A stretch of 7,339 nucleotides of DNA from Acidimicrobiaceae bacterium. Its GTDB lineage: Bacteria; Actinomycetota; Acidimicrobiia; Acidimicrobiales; RAAP-2. A model generated the notes under the pieces. The model saw nothing but the letters and a program-made list of their open reading frames with translations, made no database searches and had not been told where the DNA came from. Shown here one piece after another: positions 1 to 5,341 of the stretch. A program made the translations under genes and the position numbers. The stretch is from positions 1-7,339 of the forward strand of contig PKZI01000091.1 in NCBI GenBank assembly GCA_003133005.1, given 5' to 3'. The first letter of the stretch is position 1; the number at the start of each line of letters is the position of its first letter.

Positions 1-647
1 GAGCCACCGATCTCGCCGATCATCATGACGGCCTTGGTCTCGGGGTCGTCCTGGAACGCGGCGAGACAGTCAATGAAGTTCGTGCCCGGCACAGGGTCGC
101 CGCCAATGCCCACGCACGTGGTCTGGCCCACACCCTTTTGACTCAGTTCGTGCAGCGCTTGGTAGGTCAAGGTCCCCGACCTCGAAACAATGCCCACTGG
201 CCCTCCGGGAAGCGCAATGTCGCCCGAGGTGATGCCGATGTTGCACTTGCCAGGGCTGATGATCCCCGGACAGTTCGGACCAAGCAGTCGCACGCCCGGG
301 AACTCCTCGACGAGCCGGTTGTACGTCACCGCTTCGTCATGGGCGGGTATTCCTTCGGTGATGCAGACAATGAAGGTAATGCCACCTCGCGCCGCTTCGA
401 GGATCGCGTCCGACGCGAACTTCGGGGGCACGACGACGAATGACGCCGTCGCGCCAGTGGTGTCGACCGCCTCTTTGACCGAATCAAAGACTGGAATACC
501 TTCGACGTCGGTACCGCCCTTGCCGGGCGTGACGCCACCGACCACCTTGGTCCCGTAATCGCGGTTACGTAGTCCGTGGAACCTGCCCTGGCCACCCGTT
601 AGACCCTGGACAATTACCTTCGTGTTCTCGTCAACAAAAATGCTCAT
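1..647 (-). CDS. sucD: Succinate-CoA ligase alpha subunit, 3' end cut by window edge
   Basis: This is the alpha subunit of succinyl-CoA synthetase, the TCA-cycle enzyme that converts succinyl-CoA, phosphate and ADP or GDP to succinate, CoA and ATP or GTP. It works with SucC in the cytoplasm. The first 215 residues are visible and align along their length with the E. coli protein as I recall it (usually about 290 residues). The N-terminal CoA-binding Rossmann domain shows GLTGGQG (15-21) and the PGKGG loop (41-45). It is followed by LLGPNCPG (121-128), SRSGTLTY (155-162) and GIGGDPVPG (180-188). The phosphorylated histidine lies in the missing C-terminal part, so catalytic completeness cannot be judged. 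The start is the ATG at 647, nine bases after the sucC stop. Its Shine-Dalgarno sequence AAGGAAG overlaps the sucC TAA, which implies co-transcription and translational coupling. The reading frame is open to base 1, so the gene continues outside the window. Confidence 0.97.
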   Translation of the reverse strand, partial: MSIFVDENTKVIVQGLTGGQGRFHGLRNRDYGTKVVGGVTPGKGGTDVEGIPVFDSVKEAVDTTGATASFVVVPPKFASDAILEAARGGITFIVCITEGIPAHDEAVTYNRLVEEFPGVRLLGPNCPGIISPGKCNIGITSGDIALPGGPVGIVSRSGTLTYQALHELSQKGVGQTTCVGIGGDPVPGTNFIDCLAAFQDDPETKAVMMIGEIGG

Positions 648-656
648 CGTTCTTCC

Positions 657-1799
657 TTAGGCGTTCGCGAAGGCCACGGCCCGGCGGGCCGCGTCCAACA
701 TGGTTGGCTCGGTGATCAACTTCTCATTCAAGTGCGGCGCGAGAATCGCGCGACCCTCGACGGCATTGGTCCCGTCGAGACGCAGCACGACGGGCGCCGC
801 GATCGAGACTCGGTTGAGCGCTTCGAGGACACCCTTCGCGACCTCGTCGACCTTCGTGATGCCACCAAAGATGTTGACGAAGATGACCTTCACCTTGGGG
901 TCCGAATTAATTACCTCCATCGCCGAGGCCATGATGTCGGCATTGGCACCGCCGCCAATGTCGAGGAAGTTCGCGGCGGTCCCTCCGACCTGATTGACGA
1001 CGTCGAGCGTCGACATCGCCAGACCCGCTCCGTTGGCGATGATACCCACGGTGCCGTCCAGTCCGATGTAGTTGAGCCCCTTCTCCTTCGCCATCTTTTC
1101 GCGGGGATCCTCGGTCTCGGTCGCGCGAAACTCCTCCCACTCGGGGTGACGAAACGACGCGTTCTCGTCGAGCGTCACGTTGGCGTCGAGCGCGTGCACC
1201 GTGCCGTCCGGGGTCAGAATGAGCGGGTTGATTTCTGCGAGATCGCAGTCGCCGGTCGTGTAGCAGTCGTAGAGCTTGACGACAAGTTCCGCCGCTTGCT
1301 CGCGCGCGGGTTCATCGAGTTCGGCCTCGGCGACCCAGCGCCGCGCGGTCGCGAGGTCGAGACCCTGCACGGGATCGATCGACAAGAACGCAATCGCGTC
1401 GGGGTTCTCCTCGGCGACGACTTCGATCTCGACCCCTCCTTGTGCGCTCAACATCCCCAAGTGCGTCTTGTTGGGCCGATCGAGCGTGAATGAGGCGTAG
1501 TACTCCTTGGCGATGTCACTTGAGCGCTCGACCCATAGTCGGTGCACGACGTGGCCCTTGATGTCCAGACCCAAGATGTTGCCCGCGTGCAACCGGACCT
1601 CGTTTTCGTCACCGGCGAGCTTGACGCCGCCCGCCTTTCCTCGTCCGCCGACTTTCACCTGTGCCTTGACAACCACGGGGTAGCCCACGCGGTTCGCCAC
1701 TTCAACCGCTTGGTCGACGGTGTCCGCGATGTCACCGGGCGAGACCGCGATCCCGAAGCGCGCGAAGTACTGCTTACCTTGATACTCAAAGAGGTCCAT
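657..1799 (-). CDS. sucC: Succinate-CoA ligase [ADP-forming] beta subunit
   Basis: This is the nucleotide-binding beta subunit of succinyl-CoA synthetase. At 380 residues it has the usual full length. It opens with the family start MDLFEYQGKQ. The ATP-grasp domain carries GGRGKAGGVK (51-60) and AEINPL (188-193), whose Asn191 and later Asp205 match the Mg2+ ligands of the E. coli enzyme. The C-terminal ligase domain has NGAGLAMSTLD (256-266), FLDIGGGA (278-285) and VNIFGGI (308-314), which contact the alpha subunit and the phosphohistidine. One oddity is Asn207, where the E. coli and M. tuberculosis sequences I recall have Lys just after the metal-binding Asp. The ATG at 1799 is supported by GGAAG five bases upstream and by the conserved N-terminus; another ATG a few bases upstream is out of frame. 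The gene sits 40 bases after the cobalamin-binding gene and 9 before sucD. ATP versus GTP preference cannot be told from sequence. Confidence 0.97.
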   Translation of the reverse strand: MDLFEYQGKQYFARFGIAVSPGDIADTVDQAVEVANRVGYPVVVKAQVKVGGRGKAGGVKLAGDENEVRLHAGNILGLDIKGHVVHRLWVERSSDIAKEYYASFTLDRPNKTHLGMLSAQGGVEIEVVAEENPDAIAFLSIDPVQGLDLATARRWVAEAELDEPAREQAAELVVKLYDCYTTGDCDLAEINPLILTPDGTVHALDANVTLDENASFRHPEWEEFRATETEDPREKMAKEKGLNYIGLDGTVGIIANGAGLAMSTLDVVNQVGGTAANFLDIGGGANADIMASAMEVINSDPKVKVIFVNIFGGITKVDEVAKGVLEALNRVSIAAPVVLRLDGTNAVEGRAILAPHLNEKLITEPTMLDAARRAVAFANA

Positions 1800-1821
1800 T
1801 TACTTCCACTTTCATTGTTGT

Positions 1822-1834
1822 GCCGCGAGGCGGC
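1822..1834 (-). other. Small GC hairpin between mutase subunit gene and sucC
   Basis: In the 40-base gap between the cobalamin-binding gene and sucC, the transcript can form a perfect 5-bp stem with a 3-base loop (GCCGC-CTC-GCGGC on the minus strand), ending 14 bases before the sucC Shine-Dalgarno sequence. No T run follows it, so it is not a standard intrinsic terminator. It could slow decay or cause partial polarity in the operon, or be chance in GC-rich DNA. Confidence 0.3.
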
Positions 1835-1839
1835 GTTAA

Positions 1840-2250
1840 CTACTGCAGTACTTCGCGAGAGTCCAGAGCGGATTCGAGCCAGATGCCGATTTCATCCAAC
1901 GACGCGCCTGGCGTGAAGACGCGCGCCACTCCCGCCGCTTCGAGCGGGGCAATGTCGTCCTCGGGGATGATGCCACCCACGATGAGTAGTACGTCATCAC
2001 GACCCGCCGCCTTTAGCAACGCCACGATGCGCGGCACCAAGACATTGTGCGCGCCCGAGAGAAGCGATAGGCCCAGGGCGTCCGCGTCCTCTTGAATCAC
2101 GGCCTGGACGATCTGCTCGGGTGTCTGGTGAAGCCCGGTGTAGACCACCTCGAATCCCGCGTCGCGCAGGGTTCGCGCGATCACTTTCGCGCCGCGGTCG
2201 TGGCCGTCAAGACCCGGTTTGGCGACAACCACTCGATACGTGCGCTCCAT
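1840..2250 (-). CDS. Stand-alone cobalamin-binding subunit of an acyl-CoA mutase (methylmalonyl-CoA mutase type)
   Basis: This is a 136-residue B12-binding domain equivalent to the C-terminal domain of methylmalonyl-CoA mutase. The classic base-off/His-on signature is present: D15-x-H17-x-x-G20 in the motif GLDGHDRG, with His17 as the lower cobalt ligand, then S62-x-L64 and VGG (91-93). It carries no substrate-binding TIM barrel, so it must pair with a separate large subunit encoded elsewhere. Carbon-skeleton mutase small subunits such as IcmB (isobutyryl-CoA) and HcmB (2-hydroxyisobutyryl-CoA) are about this size, and the domain alone does not reveal the substrate. The gene lies 40 bases upstream of sucCD in the same direction. 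That favours the methylmalonyl-CoA to succinyl-CoA reaction of propionate or branched-chain catabolism, but this is an inference. The ATG at 2250 has no clear Shine-Dalgarno sequence, and a TATGCT box lies 9 bases upstream, so the message may be leaderless. Confidence 0.9.
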   Translation of the reverse strand: MERTYRVVVAKPGLDGHDRGAKVIARTLRDAGFEVVYTGLHQTPEQIVQAVIQEDADALGLSLLSGAHNVLVPRIVALLKAAGRDDVLLIVGGIIPEDDIAPLEAAGVARVFTPGASLDEIGIWLESALDSREVLQ

Positions 2251-2259
2251 CAGTGATTC

Positions 2260-2265
2260 AGCATA
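2260..2265 (-). promoter_or_regulatory. Candidate -10 box for the cobalamin subunit-sucCD unit
   Basis: On the minus strand the hexamer TATGCT fits the TAnnnT -10 consensus of the main sigma factor. It ends 9 bases before the ATG at 2250. No Shine-Dalgarno sequence lies between, so transcription would begin within a few bases of the start codon, as in leaderless actinobacterial mRNAs. No convincing -35 hexamer is visible. Confidence 0.35.
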
Positions 2266-2294
2266 GGTCCGCCGCCGACACCCTTTCTCACGGG

Positions 2295-2314
2295 GTACCT
2301 ACGAAGGCCGGTAC
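2295..2314. promoter_or_regulatory. Dyad GTACC-N10-GGTAC in the divergent promoter region
   Basis: A perfect 5-bp inverted repeat (2295-2299 and 2310-2314) with a 10-base spacer sits just upstream of the candidate -10 box of the plus-strand operon. It lies about 30 bases from the candidate -10 of the opposite unit. Its position would suit a repressor or activator site that controls one or both units. The arms are short, so chance is a real alternative. Confidence 0.25.
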
Positions 2315-2320
2315 TAGCGT
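2315..2320 (+). promoter_or_regulatory. Candidate -10 box for the DPA operon
   Basis: TAGCGT matches TAnnnT, and exactly 8 bases separate it from the GTG start at 2329. That places the expected transcription start at or next to the start codon, with no Shine-Dalgarno sequence. This is the geometry of a leaderless actinobacterial promoter. No clear -35 element is seen. Confidence 0.4.
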
Positions 2321-2328
2321 TATTAGTC

Positions 2329-3237
2329 GTGACCACGATCTCGGCTCCCGAGCGCAGTAGCGCTCGCGCCCTTTTGTCCGCGGTCCGACCGCGCCAGTGG
2401 GTGAAGAACGTCCTCATTCTGGTCGCTCCCGGCGCCGCCGGCGTTCTCACCCACGACAACATCATTGGCCACGTGATCGTGGCGTTCATATCGTTCTGTG
2501 CCGTCTCTTCGGCGATGTACCTGTTCAACGATTTGCGCGACATCGAGGCCGATCGCCAGCACCCCAAAAAGCAATATCGAGCGATCGCCTCGGGCCAAGT
2601 ATCCCCTCGGCTGGCCAGGAGTGCGATGCTGACCTTGTTAGTCGTGGGATTCGCCCTCCCCTTCAGCCTCGCGGGGCCGGGGGGCTTGTTGCTCATCCTC
2701 GGGATCTATGTCGTGATCACGTTCTTGTACACCCTTTGGGTGAAGGAACTTGCCGTGATCGAACTGGTCTCTGTCGCCAGCGGCTTCTTTCTTCGCGCCT
2801 ACGCGGGCGCGGTGGCGTGCCATATATATGTGTCGTCGTGGTTTCTCGTGGTGGTCTCCTTCGGCGCTTTCTTTCTCGTGGTGGGTAAACGATCGAGCGA
2901 ACTCGCCCACGTCGGTGCCGGTGCCACCCGCAAGGTTCTGGCGCAGTACACCGCGGAGTTCCTCCATTCCGCGCTCACTCTGAGCGCGACGGTCGCGGTG
3001 ACCGGGTACTGTCTCTGGGCCTTTGACACGTCGTCAACGGGGCTCTCGTCAATTCGCCATCACGTCATCCCCATTCGACTCACCGTGATACCAGTGGTGC
3101 TCGCGATCTTGTTCATCATGCGAACGTCCGAGTCAAGCGACGGACAGTCACCGGAGGATCTGTTGCTCAAAGACCGCACGGTCCAAGCACTGCTCGTGGT
3201 ATGGGCGGGACTACTCGCCTTGGGTATCTACGCGTGA
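2329..3237 (+). CDS. ubiA: UbiA-family polyprenyl-phosphate (decaprenyl-phosphate) phosphoribosyltransferase
   Basis: This enzyme transfers 5-phosphoribose from PRPP to decaprenyl phosphate, giving decaprenylphosphoryl-5-phosphoribose, the first committed step to the arabinose donor DPA. It is an integral membrane protein. The 302 residues match M. tuberculosis Rv3806c (as recalled) closely in length and motifs. The N-terminal RPRQWVKN (20-27) is followed by the metal-binding motif N67-D68-x-x-D71-x-x-x-D75-x-x-H78. VGKRSSE (185-191) matches the second active-site loop. About nine hydrophobic helices are visible, for example at 47-66, 97-116, 118-137, 168-186, 212-231 and 246-265, as expected for UbiA folds. 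The GTG at 2329 is chosen because it precedes the conserved RPRQW block by a normal distance; there is no Shine-Dalgarno sequence and a -10 box lies 8 bases upstream. The gene overlaps the next by 4 bases (GTGA). The lipid may differ from decaprenyl phosphate in this organism. Confidence 0.93.
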   Translation: MTTISAPERSSARALLSAVRPRQWVKNVLILVAPGAAGVLTHDNIIGHVIVAFISFCAVSSAMYLFNDLRDIEADRQHPKKQYRAIASGQVSPRLARSAMLTLLVVGFALPFSLAGPGGLLLILGIYVVITFLYTLWVKELAVIELVSVASGFFLRAYAGAVACHIYVSSWFLVVVSFGAFFLVVGKRSSELAHVGAGATRKVLAQYTAEFLHSALTLSATVAVTGYCLWAFDTSSTGLSSIRHHVIPIRLTVIPVVLAILFIMRTSESSDGQSPEDLLLKDRTVQALLVVWAGLLALGIYA

Positions 3238-4568
3238 CTCGCGCCACGTTCTTCGGCTGGGGTCACACGAGCGCGAGCGTCGCCTCACTCGCGAACCCCG
3301 ACAGCGAACAAGCAGTACGCGAACAACTCGCGACCACGTCACCCATGATTGCGCGCGGGCTCGGCCGTAGTTATGGTGACGCCGCCCAACTGAGTGGCGG
3401 ACTGGTTCTCAGCAATCTCGGTCTTCGCGACGTAGGCGACATCGACGACAAGGGTGTCGTCACCCTCGGTGCGGGTGTTTCAGTTGACGACCTCCTTCGA
3501 GTCTCAATCCCCCAAGGTTGGTTCATTCCCGTGACCCCAGGGACGCGTCAGGTCACCATTGGCGGTGCGATCGCGGCCGACGTGCACGGAAAGAACCACC
3601 ACCGCGACGGGTCCTTTGCGAATCACGTACGTGAGATGAACGTCGCCACGCCGACGGGAACGTTTCGCGTCTCGCCCTCGAATGACCCCGACCTGTTCTG
3701 GGGCACGGTAGGGGCCATGGGACTCACCGGCGTCATCACGTCCGCCACCATTCAACTTCTGCGAATTGAGACCGACCAGATCCTGGTTGACACGCAACGC
3801 TTCGCGCACCTCGACCAAGTGATGGCCGCCATGGCCGAACGCGACCATCTTTACCACTACTCGGTCGCCTGGGTTGATTGCATGACGCGTGGTGCACACA
3901 TGGGCCGGGCGATTCTCACGCGCGGCAATCATGCCGCAGCGAGCGACCTCGAGGAGGTCAACTTGACGGCACCGCGTAACGCACGACTTGGTGTCCCCTT
4001 TGACGCACCGAGCGGGCTGTTGAATCCGCTGAGCGTTCGAGTCTTCAACGAGTTGTGGTACCGGTCGGCTCCCAAAGACCGTGAACGTGAACCGCAGGGA
4101 CTTTCGGCTTTCTTTCACCCCCTCGACGGCGTGCGCGACTGGAACCGCCTCTATGGCAAACGAGGTTTCGTGCAGTACCAATTCTGTGTCGCTGACGCCG
4201 CGAGCGACACGATTGGCAACGTGATCAATCACCTGTCATCGTCGCGCGTCGCGAGTTTTCTCGCCGTTCTCAAGCGCTTCGGTCCGGGGAACGCGAGCCC
4301 GCTCTCGTTTCCGATACCCGGCTGGACGCTCGCGCTCGATCTTCCCGTCGGCGCGCCCTCGCTGCCGGGCGTGCTCGATGATCTCGACGAAATGGTGCTC
4401 AACGCCCAAGGAAGGATTTATCTGGCCAAGGACGCGCGGCTCGCACCCGAGCATCTTCGCACCATGTACCCACGTCTTGATGAGTTTCTCGCGCTGAAAA
4501 GTCGCGTGGACCCCGCGAATCAAATGACGAGCGATCTTGCTCGCCGCCTCCAAATAGTAGGAAAGTGA
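3234..4568 (+). CDS. dprE1: Decaprenylphosphoryl-beta-D-ribose 2'-oxidase (DprE1), FAD enzyme
   Basis: DprE1 oxidises the 2'-hydroxyl of decaprenylphosphoryl-ribose to the keto intermediate, using FAD. DprE2 then reduces this to DPA. The protein has 444 residues and is similar to M. tuberculosis DprE1 from end to end. The FAD-binding PCMH-type domain has RGLGRSYGD (41-49), PGTRQVTIGGAI (102-113) and VHGKNHH (117-123). In the substrate domain are ELWYR (273-277), FHPLDG (294-299), Q314 and Q316 in VQYQF, K347, and K399 in LAKD; these match Q334, Q336, K367 and K418 of the M. tuberculosis enzyme. Ala367 stands where that enzyme has Cys387, the residue attacked by covalent benzothiazinone drugs. 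I chose the GTG at 3234, which overlaps the upstream stop as GTGA. An in-frame ATG at 3201 would overlap the previous gene by 37 bases, has no ribosome site and adds residues I do not see in homologues. Weak ribosome binding suggests translational coupling. Confidence 0.96.
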   Translation: MTRATFFGWGHTSASVASLANPDSEQAVREQLATTSPMIARGLGRSYGDAAQLSGGLVLSNLGLRDVGDIDDKGVVTLGAGVSVDDLLRVSIPQGWFIPVTPGTRQVTIGGAIAADVHGKNHHRDGSFANHVREMNVATPTGTFRVSPSNDPDLFWGTVGAMGLTGVITSATIQLLRIETDQILVDTQRFAHLDQVMAAMAERDHLYHYSVAWVDCMTRGAHMGRAILTRGNHAAASDLEEVNLTAPRNARLGVPFDAPSGLLNPLSVRVFNELWYRSAPKDREREPQGLSAFFHPLDGVRDWNRLYGKRGFVQYQFCVADAASDTIGNVINHLSSSRVASFLAVLKRFGPGNASPLSFPIPGWTLALDLPVGAPSLPGVLDDLDEMVLNAQGRIYLAKDARLAPEHLRTMYPRLDEFLALKSRVDPANQMTSDLARRLQIVGK

Positions 4569-4570
4569 GT

Positions 4571-5341
4571 ATGGAAAACGCATTCGGACAACCCCAGAAC
4601 GTCGTCGTGCTAGGGGGCAGCTCGGATATCGCGCGCGCAATCACGAAGAAACTCTGCGCGCAACGTACCCACACCGTGGTCCTCGCCGGACGAAATCAAG
4701 AGTTGCTCGATGTCGCCGCCGCAGAAGCCCAGGAGTACGGCGCGACCAAGACCGACACGGTGCTCTTTGACGCCACCGACGTCACGAACGCCGCGCGCAC
4801 GGTAAGCGACGCGTTCGACAAGGTGGGCGAACACGTCGATCTGGTCGTCGTGGCGGTAGGCCTGCTGAGTGATCAACGAGCCATCGAGAACGACGCGACT
4901 GCGGTCCAAGAGAGCATGAACGTCAACTTCACTTGGCCGGTGGTTGCGTTGGCTGAGATTCGCCGACGTCTCGTCGCCCAAGGCAGTGGTCGCATTCTCG
5001 TGATCTCCTCGGTCGCCTCAGTGCGAGTACGTCGCACGATGTACCTCTACGCTGGCGCCAAGGCGGGTCTGGACCGGTTGTGCCAAGGGATTGCGGACTC
5101 ACTCGAAGGAACGGGCGTACGCCTGCAATTGCTTCGTCCCGGCGTCGTGCGTTCACGAATGACCGAAGGCCAGAGCCCCGTTCCGTTCACCACCGGCGTC
5201 AATGAAGTCGCCGAGAACGTGATGCGCGGTCTCGCGAGCGGCGAGCGCGTCATTTGGAGTCCTCCACTGCTGCGTTGCGTCTTCGCGGTGCTTCGCCATC
5301 TACCCGCGCCCGTGTGGCGAAAGGTCACCGCGGACCGTTAA
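4571..5341 (+). CDS. dprE2: Decaprenylphosphoryl-2-keto-beta-D-erythro-pentose reductase (DprE2), SDR family
   Basis: DprE2 is the NADH-dependent short-chain dehydrogenase that reduces the keto product of DprE1 to decaprenylphosphoryl-beta-D-arabinose. The two enzymes together perform a 2'-epimerisation. The 256 residues fit the family. The nucleotide-binding turn reads LGGSSDIA (14-21), with Ala where M. tuberculosis DprE2 has the last Gly. The NVN segment is at 117-119. The catalytic residues are S147 and Y160-x-x-x-K164, with the normal 13-residue Ser-Tyr spacing, and RPGVVRSRM (189-197) follows. The C-terminus (about 228-251) is hydrophobic and basic, as in the mycobacterial protein, which fits membrane association. 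I chose the ATG at 4571: AGGAAAG lies 8 bases upstream of it, counting from AGGA, and its N-terminus aligns with known DprE2. The in-frame GTG at 4565, which overlaps the dprE1 stop as GTGA, is the alternative. Its TAA stop overlaps the stop of the convergent gene. Confidence 0.94.
   Translation: MENAFGQPQNVVVLGGSSDIARAITKKLCAQRTHTVVLAGRNQELLDVAAAEAQEYGATKTDTVLFDATDVTNAARTVSDAFDKVGEHVDLVVVAVGLLSDQRAIENDATAVQESMNVNFTWPVVALAEIRRRLVAQGSGRILVISSVASVRVRRTMYLYAGAKAGLDRLCQGIADSLEGTGVRLQLLRPGVVRSRMTEGQSPVPFTTGVNEVAENVMRGLASGERVIWSPPLLRCVFAVLRHLPAPVWRKVTADR

Noticed and set aside
732..1493. Long plus-strand reading frame (253 codons) opposite sucC
   Set aside because: It is fully antisense to a strongly conserved gene; the protein is Arg/Asp-rich with no recognisable motif, as expected for a frame opposite GC-rich coding DNA.
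1822..1834. Intrinsic terminator between the cobalamin subunit gene and sucC
   Set aside because: The 5-bp stem is not followed by a T run, and the 40-base spacing fits one operon; kept only as a low-confidence hairpin.
3201..3233. Upstream ATG start for dprE1
   Set aside because: It would overlap the UbiA-family gene by 37 bases, lacks a ribosome binding site and adds residues absent from homologues; the GTG at 3234 with GTGA overlap fits better.
3504..4232. Minus-strand reading frame of 242 codons opposite dprE1
   Set aside because: The plus-strand protein is clearly DprE1 from end to end, and the antisense product shows no family features.
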